From: Paroedura picta
Lineage: Eukaryota > Chordata > Lepidosauria > Squamata > Gekkonidae
Assembly: GCF_049243985.1 (NCBI RefSeq)
Contig: NC_135372.1
Location: 63,160,318-63,224,317 of the forward strand
Reading direction: 5' to 3'
DNA: 64,000 nucleotides
Under the pieces are notes generated by a model, which saw only the letters and a list, made by a program, of their open reading frames with translations, had not been told where the DNA came from and did not search any database. The position numbers and the translations under genes were made by a program. Each line of letters begins with the position of its first letter. The first letter of the stretch is position 1. This document shows positions 37,901 to 46,849 of this stretch, piece after piece.

Positions 37901-39395
37901 GGAATTTGTTCCTAGCAATGGTGAAGGAACAGAACATAATGTGTCATCTACGGTGCAAACCTCAGCAGAGGTACCCCCTTCTTAAACCCATTGACTTCAA
38001 TGGATCTGGAGGAGTTTAGAATTTACTATGGATTATGGATATATATATATAATGAAAGAGCAAACTCTTTTCCTACTTTTGATTTGTTTAAACCCCTTGC
38101 TGGCAGACAATGAGTATAATCAGTAGTCTGTTCTTTAATTTTTTTAAAAAGTTAAAACAAATCTGATCACAGTTTAAGTTCTTTAAATTGCAATCCTCTC
38201 AAAATTTTTCAGCTGTTTTAAAAAAGGAATTAAGTGGGAGACGAATACCTGTGGAGAACGCACCTCAGGTAGATTCCTGTTTCCCTTGAGTGAAGTGAAA
38301 AGGCTTAGAGTTTCTGTTTACTGAGATCTGTTTTATGTTGGGTTTGTGTTTTTCTCCCTACTGAGGAAACCAGTTCACATCCTGAGCAGAGTATAACTGC
38401 TGTGATCTTAAAATGGCCAGTGGACAGTGCAAAGCCCAGTGCAATTTCAGACATGCTGCTGAGGAGGGTTTCCTGTGTCAATGAGCAGCCATTCAGACAT
38501 GCAGCTTAGAGTGAACACAGCTTCCAGGGACAAACCGTAACAGATAGAGGGGTAAAGTGAGTGAATACATTGCTCCTTGTCTATGTGCGTTGCTGAATGA
38601 GGACATGTACAAACTGCACATGCATATCTCTGACACGGAATAGTTCCTATCGTGCTTAAGAACCAAAGGACTTGCATATTACATGAAGAGGCAATGGGAT
38701 TTCAAAGTATGTTTGTCTTTCTTTAGTCAGCCTATTGGATGGTCAAAGTAGACATTGTTCTGCATAAAGGGAGCCATGGGTGTTGGAGAAACAAAGCTGA
38801 AAAGATGGGGCAGGCCATCTTGAATGGTTCTGCAGGGCTTGCGGGATGGAGCTGTTCCACCTGACCTATGGTTGAGGCCTAAACCAACATCTGAACTGTA
38901 TTGGTCTCCCTGTCAAACGCTCCTAGCCTACATGTCATTTAGGGCAGGGGTAGCAGGGGAGCATTTGCTGGCAAGGGCTCATGGGAATTGTTGTCCATGG
39001 GCATCTGGAGGACCGCAGATTGACTACCCCTGACCTAGAGTGTATATATAACCCTCCCACTTCCTTTTGCCTCCATTCTAGCCAATAGAAGAATTGGGCA
39101 AGTAGTTGTTCAAATATGTTCTTAATAATTTTCAAACTTATTTAATAAGTATTTAAATTTTATCAGTATATTCTGTTTTTGTTGGGATTTTATCTTGATG
39201 TAATCTACCTTGTGTCCACAGAGACAGATTCCACAACAAATGTAAGAAATAGAAATAAGAATACATTAAGTTTATGGGACATCTTTCAGCATATTTTATT
39301 CAAGTTTTCTATGTGTATATCAGTATATGAGACAGACTTCTTATTCTGCCTTCCCTAGATGGAAAAGTGATGATGACTTGATACTTATTAACTGA
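16843..39395 (+). CDS. MCOLN2: MCOLN2 (TRPML2, mucolipin-2), complete
   Basis: TRPML2 is a PI(3,5)P2-gated cation channel of recycling endosomes and lysosomes, prominent in immune cells. Exons: 16843-16958, 22271-22433, 24552-24725, 26707-26860, 28683-28770, 28858-28954, 30236-30335, 31023-31135, 32827-32976, 33107-33208, 33298-33420, 36376-36582, 37602-37717, 39359-39395. All junctions are GT-AG and in frame, giving 579 residues, or 553 from the ATG at 16921; human has 566. Seen in order: a basic N-terminal stretch (RARHQIPWK), TM1 across exons 2-3, the acidic luminal pre-pore loop DEDD, the mucolipin luminal domain (ELPDCYEF), TM2 at 31023, TM3 at 32827, TM4 at 33107, TM5 at 33298 ([18 protein letters not shown]), the filter NGDDM at 36421-36435, TM6, and a Cys-rich tail (LCCCRR) ending SDDDLILIN. 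No break is seen. Human TRPML2 has KNSSF and PSNET sequons; here KNSSF is kept, PSNET is lost and KNIS is gained. Confidence 0.97.
18212..18482 (+). mobile_element. L2-like LINE 3' end
   Basis: It starts GTAAAATGGAGCTCTTCCAC, which encodes the KMELF..VYG-like C-terminus on the + strand. It runs through a 3' UTR with TGTGACCTGCCTCGAGCC and ends in (AAT)n at 18461-18482. Confidence 0.65.
18483..18655 (-). mobile_element. Helitron 5' end fragment
   Basis: Read on the minus strand it begins TCCTTAACACGCCCGCGG at an A/T target, has a near-perfect hairpin (10-bp arms CCGCGGCGCC, 18621-18643), then ACTAAATAA and GGCCTGATTGGCCCC. This is the layout of the 5' end of the Helitron at 41561-42593. The 3' end is missing. 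Confidence 0.5.
18870..19720 (-). mobile_element. L2-like LINE, ORF2 C-terminal part
   Basis: Minus-strand translation gives [53 protein letters not shown], then [20 protein letters not shown] and [11 protein letters not shown]. These come in the order found in L2-like ORF2. Frames are broken and the element is inactive. It lies in MCOLN2 intron 1. Confidence 0.75.
19721..20486. other. MCOLN2: Unassigned MCOLN2 intron 1 sequence
   Basis: AT-rich, no ORF, splice signal or known repeat recognised. Confidence 0.5.
20495..20630. mobile_element. Palindromic hAT MITE (CAGGGGTAGTCAA family)
   Basis: A 136-bp near-perfect inverted repeat with arms of about 62 bp. It is flanked by a perfect 8-bp duplication GTCTGGAG (20487-20494 and 20631-20638). 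Confidence 0.9.
21396..21746. mobile_element. hAT MITE (CAGTGGTCC family)
   Basis: It runs from CAGTGGTCCACAACC to GGTTGGGGACCACTG with duplication CCCTAGAC (21388-21395 and 21747-21754). It contains CCGTGGACCGGGACCGGTCC near the left end. The remainder is GC-rich filler with no transposase. Confidence 0.9.
23821..23956. mobile_element. Palindromic hAT MITE (CAGGGGTAGTCAA family)
   Basis: A 136-bp near-perfect palindrome with duplication CGCTAGAT (23813-23820 and 23957-23964). Located in MCOLN2 intron 2. Confidence 0.9.
25492..25984 (+). mobile_element. Non-autonomous Helitron, complete
   Basis: It starts TCTGAACATATAAATAAAAC after A (25491) and ends in a hairpin (CCATTGTAT/ATACAGG region, about 25950-25972), then TTTTTTG and CTAG at 25981-25984 before T. 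TC start, 3' hairpin, CTRR end and A/T target without duplication are the Helitron signature. Its last 40 bp resemble those of the element at 41561. No Rep/helicase is encoded. Located in MCOLN2 intron 3. Confidence 0.7.
26485..26574. mobile_element. Short hAT MITE (CAGTGGTCC family)
   Basis: Only 90 bp: CAGTGGTCCGCAAGC to GGTTGGGGACCACTG, flanked by ATATATAT on both sides (26477-26484 and 26575-26582). Almost all of the interior is lost. Confidence 0.85.
26997..27047. mobile_element. Half copy of the CAGGGGTAGTCAA hAT MITE
   Basis: Only the left arm (CAGGGATAGTCGAACTGCGG to GACTACAATTCCCAG) is present, 136 bp after the MCOLN2 exon ending at 26860. Confidence 0.75.
27834..28340. repeat. Diverged tandem duplication, unit about 270 bp
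   Basis: Unit 1 starts CTTGGAGACTTTTACTTTCT at 27834 and unit 2 CTTGGAGTCTCTTACCTTAT at 28104. Both then share AAGGCTTTGAGGAAAGGCCC-like, TCCAGGCAT..GGAGACTGGC and CAGTGGCA blocks in the same order. No coding function recognised. Located in MCOLN2 intron 4. Confidence 0.7.
31261..31386 (+). mobile_element. Dispersed amniote repeat (GACCAACACGGCTACCC type)
   Basis: It contains GGTCTTAAAGGTGCCACTGG and GACCAACACGGCTACCCACT. The same unit lies at 51219-51356 (reverse) and, more decayed, at 32070-32143. I do not recognise its family with certainty. Confidence 0.5.
32070..32143 (+). mobile_element. Fragment of the same dispersed repeat
   Basis: AAGCTCATACCTTGAATAAA followed by GGCCTTAAAGGTGCTGCTGG matches the middle of the copy at 31261. 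Confidence 0.4.
32400..32715 (+). mobile_element. L2-like LINE 3' end
   Basis: TGCAAAATGGAGCTCTTCCT, then TTGTAAACTGCCACAAGCC and an (ATAA) tail before 32715. It lies 110 bp upstream of the MCOLN2 exon at 32827. Confidence 0.6.
33668..33932 (-). mobile_element. tRNA-derived SINE, second family
   Basis: The + strand reads ACTACCCAAAGGAGTCTCAA at the 3' side and ends in GGCCACTCTTAACCTCTGTG, the complement of the tRNA-like head. It is the same family as 46092-46362 and, on the + strand, 35808 and 60039. Confidence 0.65.
33933..35262. other. MCOLN2: Unassigned MCOLN2 intron 11 sequence
   Basis: No exon, RNA gene or recognisable repeat seen; ORFs are short and not conserved in look. Confidence 0.4.
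35277..35562 (-). mobile_element. Sauria-type SINE, full length
   Basis: A complete minus copy between a 14-bp duplication CATAGTAGACTTTA (35263-35276 and 35563-35576). The head GAGCCTCTTGTGG is at the right end. Confidence 0.9.
35808..36010 (+). mobile_element. tRNA-derived SINE, second family
   Basis: It contains CAGCCAGCTGGGTGACCTTG and GCAGCATCTAAGAACCAACT. The head is decayed. Confidence 0.6.
36376..36582 (+). CDS. MCOLN2: MCOLN2 pore and TM6 exon
   Basis: This 207-bp exon of 69 codons begins [19 protein letters not shown] and ends [15 protein letters not shown], close to human TRPML2. The two filter aspartates and the TM6 gate region are intact. The length equals that of the MCOLN3 counterpart at 9056. 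Confidence 0.97.
37110..37480. mobile_element. hAT MITE (CAGTGGTCC family) next to an exon
   Basis: It runs from CAGTAGTCCGCACCC to GGTTGGGGACCACTG with duplication CTGTAAAG (37102-37109 and 37481-37488). The interior carries two GCATGC-rich repeats spaced 75 bp apart (about 37197 and 37272). It ends 121 bp before the MCOLN2 exon at 37602. Confidence 0.9.
38819..38925 (+). mobile_element. L2-like LINE fragment
   Basis: GGGATGGAGCTGTTCCACCT followed by CCTATGGTTGAGGCC matches the C-terminal coding end seen at 18212. Confidence 0.45.
38945..39032. mobile_element. Deleted CAGGGGTAGTCAA hAT MITE
   Basis: Both ends are present (CAGGGGTAGC and TTGACTACCCCTG) but most of the left arm is lost. Flanks ATTTAGGG and ACCTAGAG are only loosely alike. 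Confidence 0.7.
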
Positions 39396-40310
39396 AGATG
39401 GATGCTACTTTGTGGTGCTGGCCTAAATTATTGCATAGGAGGAACAAACTGCTGTGGGTAGCTGAATCTCTGAACTGCAAACAGACCATGCCATTTGGCT
39501 GTGCTTCTCTACAGACTACTGGCCTTAATTTATGGCAAGAACAGACGCCATCCAAGAGGATGCCTTCCTGACGACCAAAGTACAAAACTGTGAACTGTAT
39601 GTTGAGCTAGAATCATGCAAACATTTCACCCTTTTGGAGTTCTCTCAGAACTTTTCCGTACCATTAATCCTCAACTGTAACCAGCTTTATAAGATTTTTT
39701 TGATATTAAAATGTTTCTGTGAAACCTCTTTCTGCCTTTTAAGAACATTCCAAAACTATGCCATTCTTAGTAATACCCGTTTTCAGTTTGTGCACTTGGG
39801 CTTTAATTTGGAATTAATACTCTCACATTTAAACAGGATTTATATGCTTAAACATATGCAAAGCACTGCATAAAGAAGCCAACCTATTTTTTGGTGCATT
39901 AAGTAGATTTAAATCTTCTTTTGTACACACTGTCTTAAAGCAACCAGTTGGTAGTTAGTGTGGGGATTTTGTATGTTCTGGATATAGCTTTTCTTCCATT
40001 GTACTTCACATCTAATAGCCATATATCAGGAAAGCTGCATTCAAGTTGGGTCATAATGATAAAACTGTCTTGGAAATAACACATCTGGCTGCTTGTGGTT
40101 ATGTCAATGTGGGACAGTTCTATTGTATAGAAATCCTTTCAGTATTTTGCAATGTTTATGTCCCTGGAGTCGAAAAACCAGTAGAGCAAGTGAATGGACT
40201 AGTAATCAGCATGCAGAGGCTTTCTTGTATTCTTTTGAATGCATTAACACTATTTGTGTCATCTCCAACCACCCCTTGATAATTTGATATACTATATTAA
40301 AGTCTATTCT
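39359..40310 (+). other. MCOLN2: MCOLN2 last exon (37 coding bases) and 3' UTR
   Basis: After the acceptor TTCCCTAG the split AG codon closes as Arg, followed by [11 protein letters not shown] and TGA at 39393-39395. Human TRPML2 ends R-K-R-S-D-D-H-L-I-P-I-S, so this micro-exon is real. The read-through alternative in exon 13 ([10 protein letters not shown]...) matches nothing. The AT-rich sequence after the stop is taken as 3' UTR. ATTAAA occurs at 39705 and 40296 and AATAAA at 40502; which is used is unknown. Confidence 0.85.
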
Positions 40311-41560
40311 TTGAAAAATTAGGATAAATATGGTAGGGTCCGCATACAAGAAAGAAACCATGCACATTCTGAAATTGCAAATTTGGAAAATTCACTAGGC
40401 CGACAGAATGGGGACAGAGAGATGTCAGTTTAATTGAAAATGAAGGAAATGGCAGGCTTACTGAAGAAATATATAAGATGGGGTATCTCCCCTCTTCTCC
40501 AAATAAACTTCTTGCAGGAGCTGAGGAAACAATGAAGGGGCAAATGGTAAAGCACAATTTCCCTAATTTCACCTGTCCTCAAAGCAGTTGTATGGGGAGG
40601 GGCTGCTAATATTTTTCTCTCATGTTGGGTGACCTGATTGTGAACTTCCCATTTTTTCCAGTTTGACTATAAAAGTCCACAATTGGGAGGGAGGAATAGA
40701 AGAACTCCATGCTTCACAAATCAATTTTGTGTGGTTGATCTCACAATCTCCTAAAAGCACATGGTCTGAAGATTGTTGTCCCAAAGGACAAGCTTCAGTC
40801 AGAAATACTGAGATAGGGACTAAGTGTTTTTGTTTCATTCAGACTTCTGAATTTCAATCTTGGCACCAGTAACCACAAAAACTGGATTTTACTCCCCAAT
40901 TTAGGCTTAGAGGACTGGGCTGTGAGACTATCTAACCTTCTGATCTGTGAAGTCTAATTAGGTGCTCTTGAGAAACGGCAGTTATTCCTGCTAACAATAT
41001 TACCCCCTTTCAGCAGAGGTTACAAATGCATCCCAGCTCTGTCTTTCTTCACAAAGTACTTGTGTGAGAGGGTGGGTAGACAGGGGGAGAGATAATCATA
41101 ACTGCCCAGCAGAATGGGGACTGGAATTAACATTTCCTCAGTTGAAAAATCAGGCACAGAAAGATCTGTGATAAAAGCTCCAACATTTTGACTATTAAGT
41201 AATGATATGGGGTTAGGGGTGGGTCAGAGAGGGACAGTTTAGCTTTCTGGTTTGGTTGTCCTGACCCTGAAGCAGACTCTGGAGGTATAGTTTGCCCCAT
41301 TGATGGTAGAGAAAACAGTACAGGTTACCTATATAATTTGGCATTCAACTCTTGCTCCCTACGCATAAGCCTGATAGAAATAGAGAGCTCAGCCCATGAC
41401 TTCTCTCTGGCAGTAGAATTGTCCTTGATCTGATCATAGATCTTCTAGTCTTACTTTTAGTTAGACCCATAGTCCCACATGCTCCCTGTGACACCGGCTT
41501 TTATCTCTTGCATGTAATGGGCATTTTCAGCACTCTAAAAGTACCATATTTATTCATTAA

Positions 41561-42593
41561 CTAGAAATAAAGCCCATTTTATTTCTGAATAAAATGGGCG
41601 CTAGGGGCCAGTCGAGACGAGGCGAAGGCTTCCCGGAGGTCTGGGCCGCGGGGGCGAGTGGGCTGCAACCTGGGGCGTTCTCCCGGCCACGGGCTGGTCT
41701 ACTGGAGCTGGGAGAAGGTGGCAAGGCCCCCACCCACCCCAGATCATCCGGGGGGCTTCTCCCAGGGCCAGGAGGGGCCTGGCCGTGTCAGCGACGCGGC
41801 GAGGCCGGTCCTGGAGGCGGGAGAAGGTGGCAACCCACCCCCCACCCCGGAGTGTCTCGAAGCCTTCTCCTGGGCCCAGGAGCAGGCTCGCCGCGTCAGT
41901 GATGCGGCGAGGCTGCCTCGGGGGCCGGTAGAAGGCGGTGACAGAGCCCCCCACCCTGGAGCGTCCCAGGGCCTTCTCCCAGCCGTGGGAGAAGGCAGCC
42001 CCCCCACTGCGGACCATCTGTGGGCCTTCTCCCAGCTGCAGGAGAGGCCTCGGCGCGTCTTTGACATGGCAAGGCCGCTCCTGGGGCCGGGAGAAGGCGG
42101 CCAGCTGCCCACCCCGGACAGTCTCCTGGCTGCTCCTGGGGCCGGGAGAAGGCGGCGACCCACCCCACCACCCGGAGCGTCCCAGGGGCTTGTGACGGGC
42201 CGAGGAGCAGCCTCGCTGCGTCGCAGATGCGGCGAAGCTGCTCATTTGGCTGAGAGAACGGCTCCACCGACGGCGGCCCCCCCCATGGGCACTGTTCGCT
42301 GAGCTGGAGGAGCACCTGGGGCGGAGGACTCACCGTGCGGGCTGCCAGTTCAGTCTGTGCGGTGAGTCCCCGGCCGGACCAGGCGAGGCCAGGCCAAGCT
42401 GCCAACCCGCAAAGAGCGGCTCCCCATTGGCGGCTTGGCCCTGGATGGACATTCGGAGGGCTCAATTAGGAACCGCTTCGTGGCTCCTGATTGGGCCCTC
42501 CGAGTTTTTATCCCAGACAGGGCCCGCCCCTTTTATTTAATCCAAACAGCCCTTACCCTTTTATTTAATCCGCTCCACAGAAGCGGTTTAAGA
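41561..42593 (-). mobile_element. Non-autonomous Helitron with internal minisatellite
   Basis: On the minus strand it starts TCTTAAACCGCTTCTGTGG after A and ends with an 11-bp perfect stem (41573-41583 with 41588-41598, 4-nt loop), then CTTTATTT and CTAG at 41561-41564 before T. These are the Helitron ends at an A/T target. The inside is GC-rich and, between about 41757 and 42131, made of 108-bp units with one half unit. Open frames of 214 codons exist on both strands; no Rep or helicase motif is present. About 1.2 kb beyond the MCOLN2 poly(A) candidates. Confidence 0.8.
41757..42131 (+). repeat. 108-bp (36-codon) minisatellite inside the Helitron
   Basis: Units begin at 41757, 41865 and 42027, with a half unit at 41973-42026. 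In one + frame each unit reads FS..QE..RV.D.ARP then GEGG..PTP. The unit length is a multiple of three, which keeps frames open on both strands, so open reading alone does not show translation. Confidence 0.65.
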
Positions 42594-42599
42594 TAATTT

Positions 42600-43780
42600 G
42601 TAACCCTCAGAAATCTACATAGTTTAAAATGCTACTTGCTGGTTGCCCTGGCTTAGTCTGGGAAGTCTGACAGCTCTCTGGGGAATGGAACAAAGGAAGT
42701 ACCACTTCCACGGTGTAAGAAGCACTCCCCCCCCCCCAGTCTCCCAAGTGGTAAGTTAACAGGTAGGCACTTGACAGAGGTTGGAAGAAAATCCTGTTCT
42801 TACAGTGTTCCATCGGCTTACCTAGAAGTAAATTACTGAGTTCTTGAGACTTATTGCCAGAGAGAAGTATACATAAGATTTTAGCTAAAGCAGATAGAAC
42901 ATTTGTTTCTATGGGTGAGTATTTGTAAAATACGAACTGTAGACATTTTGGAGGAAGCGTCCCTAATACGACATCACAGCACTGGGGAATATAATGCCAG
43001 GAGCATTACAGGAAAAGCAAACAACTGATTTAGTGATAAAGGCCATTAAATGCACTAGTTCAAAAATTCAGATGACATGGGCATAGCTTTGTGTGATGAA
43101 TATTGTGTAAATGGTTCAAGTAAGGCTTTCCCCTTGCCTTCCTAATGAGACTGCTGAATTCCATATTCAAGGAAGCACCAACTTGCTTTTTCACAGTATT
43201 GAGAAGAAGGTAGGCTTGGACTGGTAAAATCCAATTGCACATGAACAGTAACAGCCTAAGTATATGAGACCCATGTTCATGGGCGTGCTCATTGACCACA
43301 TATCCTGGGAGTTCTATGCTGAGAGTTCTCAGGTATATGGAGTGGTGGTGAAGTGTCCTTGACTGTGTTTTTAACTTGAAATGGCCTTGGAGAGCTCCTG
43401 TTTGCTCACTTAGGGATGTTTGTATGTACTTATGGACTATATAGAAGTTTTCTCAATGGGGCAAACAGCAATTCCCTAGGGACATTTCAGTTCAAAAAAA
43501 TAGCATGGGAGGGAGGGAGGTTTGGGCACCCTGACACTCTTTTTCATTGAGGACATACCATATTAGTTAATCCTAACAGCACTTACTCACTTAGACAGTT
43601 AGGACCATCTCCTCCTTTATTAAGTTGTTTCTATTCTTGATAAAACCATTTTATTCTTTAAGCAGCTGGTACTTTGTCCCTATGCATATTTAAACTCTGC
43701 CAACATTTTGGAGATGCTGCCTAGCTACACTTGATACCATTAATTCACAGGATGCACTTGATACCATGATTTTGTATAGC
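42600..43780. other. Unassigned intergenic sequence
   Basis: AT-rich, with no ORF or repeat I can name. Confidence 0.4.
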
Positions 43781-43791
43781 AAGTTAAGTTA

Positions 43792-44077
43792 GGTAAAGGT
43801 AAAGGTATCCCCTGTGCAAGCACCGAGTCATGTCTGACCCTTGGGGTGACGCCCTCTAGCGTTTTCATGGCAGACTCAATACGGGGTGGTTTGCCAGTGC
43901 CTTCCCCAGTCATTACCGTTTTACCCCCCAGCAGCAAGCTGGGTACTCATTTTACCGACCTCGGAAGGATGGAAGGCTGAGTCAACCTTGAGCCGGCTGC
44001 TGGGATCGAACTCCCAGCCTCATGGGCAAAGCTTTCAGACGGCTGCCTTACCACTCTGCGCCACAAGAGGCTCATGT
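43792..44077 (-). mobile_element. Sauria-type SINE, near full length
   Basis: Tail GGTAAAGGTAAAGG at the left, head GCCACAAGAGGCTC at the right, duplication AAGTTAAGTTA (43781-43791 and 44078-44088). Confidence 0.9.
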
Positions 44078-44717
44078 AAGTTAAGTTACACATGGCCTAT
44101 TCTGTCAAAAAGAAATTTTATGATTTAAGTGGGCTGTTCTATGTACATAGCTGTAGGTAATTACAACTCTGCAGAATGTGTCTTCATGTGTTTACAGAAT
44201 ATTCTTCTCTTTCACATTTGATTGCATTTGCCTGACATTGGTACACAAGGGGCAAACTCCAAAGAGCTTTCATGTACTCTTGACTATGTATCAATCTCAG
44301 GTTTCAGTCTGGAACTGACATGGGATTGGTTAATGTCCTAGGCCAGGAGAAATATGGGGAGTGTGACCCTGTTGATTCTCTTCTCCTGGACCACTCAATA
44401 GTGATTGATATTTTTCTGTACTACCCTTTCTGAACAGTAGATTCCACAATGCACTGGAAATGATTCCTTCTGTTTACGAGGCTTGTTATATAGAGTTCTT
44501 CAGTGTTCAGGGTGTATTCTCCCCACGTTTTTGAACATGAAATTATTGGAGTAAGGTAAGACACCCTCAGTATACAGATAACACCCAGTTCCCTTTTCGT
44601 AAGATCCAAGGTTCATTACATGACCTGTCAGTTTCATATGTGCTGTAGTGACCTTGGGACAGGCCTATTGCAGTATGTTCTACATGGGACTGTCCTTGAA
44701 GCTTCCAGTCTCTAGTT

Positions 44718-44792
44718 CAGGGGTAGTCAAACTGCGGCCCTCCAGATGTCCATGAACTCCAATTCCCATGAGCCCCTGCCAGCGAATGCCAG
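44718..44792. mobile_element. Half copy of the CAGGGGTAGTCAA hAT MITE
   Basis: The left arm only, from CAGGGGTAGTCAAACTGCGG to GCCAGCGAATGCCA; the right arm is deleted. Confidence 0.75.
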
Positions 44793-45348
44793 TCAGTATC
44801 ACGCTCAAATAACTCGAGGCAAAGCTCTGAATCAAAGCGGAGAGCCAGAGGAATCAATGAGCAAATGGGATGGCAAAGATAATGGAGAAAAACATAATGA
44901 AGTTAGCCTTATTAACTGACCTAATGTGATATTTGATAGTGGGTTTTTTGCCATCACATTTTGCTATACAAATGTGACTCTGCGCGATTACAAACAGTGG
45001 CATTTTAGGGGGAGTTGTTCAGTTATGAAGCTGTTTTTTCATGTCTATACTTACAAATGCATCCCTTTATGGTGGTTTTTGCAAAGGAATAGCTTTTGAT
45101 ACTTCAGTTCTGAGTGGGGACTTTCCCTTTCTTTTCCAGAAGAAATATTGAGATAAAGTTTAAAAAATTGAGGCTAATGTAAATAATCATGATGGGGTTG
45201 ATGTACATAAATTTAACTGAACTGAATGGCCTAAATTTGACATGTTTGTGTATGCTTGTACAAACGCTGAATGAATGTTGACAGTGGAGCTGTCTTCTCA
45301 ACCTGCCCATCTTAGCAATTGGAAAAAATCTTTTCTAGTATATATATA

Positions 45349-45594
45349 TGAGCCTCTTGTGGCGCAGAGTGGTAAGGCAGCAGACATGCAGTCTGAAAGC
45401 TCTGCCCATGAGGCTGGGAGTTCAATCCCAGCAGTCGGCTCAAGGTTGACTTAGCCTTCCATCCTTCCGAGGTCGGTAAAATGAGTACCCAGCTTGCTTG
45501 CTGGGGGGTAAACAGTAATGACTGGGGAAGGCACTGGCAAACCACCCTGTATTGAGTCTGCCATGAAAATGCTAGAGGGCGTCACCCCAAGGGT
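45349..45594 (+). mobile_element. Sauria-type SINE, 3' truncated
   Basis: Head GAGCCTCTTGTGGCGCAGAG after a TA repeat. The copy stops at GTCACCCCAAGGG, before the BovB-like end and tail, where the next repeat begins. Confidence 0.85.
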
Positions 45595-45597
45595 GGT

Positions 45598-45928
45598 GGG
45601 GTGGGGTGAAAGAACTCTGTGGACAGCCTCCTACTCCCCCTAGGACAGCTGCAAGCAGCTGTTAGGGAACTCACTGGCAGGGGCAGCTCTCACGTGGCAG
45701 GGATCTGCAGCCTCCAAGTCTCAGAAGGAAGTGGAAGTAGGAGGGAGTGGTCAAGGGTGGGAAATGGAAGGCGATTGGCTGGCCACAGGACAGATAGGCA
45801 AGCTGGATGGAGGAGGAGGTACTCAGGGGTGGGACAACCGCCCTGACTGGGCGTTAAGTGGCACTCAAGCCATGAGACATGCTTCTCCTCCAATGCCGTA
45901 CCAGAAATATTAAGTGGGACAGATATGC
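45598..45928 (+). repeat. Unclassified dispersed repeat, copy A
   Basis: It shares with 49274-49608 (reversed) the blocks CTGTGGACAGCCTCC, AACTCACTGGCAGGGGCAGC and CAGAAATATTAAGTGG. The frame ..RTLWTAS..NSLAGAALT..QGS.. is kept in both copies. The family is not recognised. Confidence 0.6.
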
Positions 45929-46091
45929 AGATTTCAGTTATATATTATGGGTCATAGTTGTTGGGGAAGTCACCCTGATTTGAAGTTTAATAGAAGATTT
46001 TCATAAATATAGCTAGCATCCATTAAAGAATTCCCATATCATTCTGGGCAGAGGGAATAAAAAACTAACCAACCCCAAGCTGACACTTTTT

Positions 46092-46362
46092 CTGGAAGAA
46101 GAGTTGGCTTTTCTCTACCCAAAGGAGTCTCAAAGTGGCTTACAGTCGCCTTCCCTTTCCTCTCTCCACAACAGACATCCTGTGAGGTAGGTGAGGCTGA
46201 GAGAGCACTGATATCACTGCTCGGTCAGAACAGCTTTATCAGCGCTGTGACGAGCCCAAGGTCACCCAGCTGGTTGCATGTGGGGGAGTGCACAATCGAA
46301 CCTGGCAGGCCAGATTAGAAGTCCGCACTCCTAACCACTACACCAGACTCCTAACCACTACT
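46092..46362 (-). mobile_element. tRNA-derived SINE, second family, full length
   Basis: On the minus strand the head reads GTAGTGGTTAGGAGTGCGGA, then GGTTCGATTG (B box). The body has CAGCTGGGTGACCTTGGGCT and the 3' end AGCCAACTCTTCTTCCAG. Confidence 0.75.
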
Positions 46363-46849
46363 CAAGAATGGTTCTTACATGTGGGAAAGTACTATCTGTG
46401 GAATGGATCCATAGTATCAATCCACCTTTTGCATGCTGCCCTTCATCATGGCAGGTTTTCCATGTCTGCCTAATTTTGCTCCTTTGTTCTGATTGATTGA
46501 CATTTCTGCAGCTGCCATCTGATTCTTGTAGGGTAGCTATGTTAGTCTGTTGCAACAAAACAGTCTTCTAATACCTTAAGTGCCAAATTAAACTTGGGAG
46601 AGCCATATTCAAGACAGCATTTGGCAATGGAAACTTCACAGAGATGTTGTGAAGGTAAACTGAGGGAGAACCATGTTGCTCTGAACCACCTGGAGAATGG
46701 TGGGATGGCAACAGAAGAGTGGTTTCTAATTTTCAGCATTATTATTGTCATGTCCAGCATGAGTCCAAGGAGAGCCCTCTATACCATTATGATCCTGGGC
46801 CTTAGGCCAAGGGTAAGCAATCTTTTTAGTTTGAGGGTTAGCTCCTGAC

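Noticed and set aside
41601-42465. Two 214-codon ORFs and further ORFs in the Helitron as genes
   Set aside because: They follow from a 108-bp repeat whose length is a multiple of three; open frames on both strands argue against coding.
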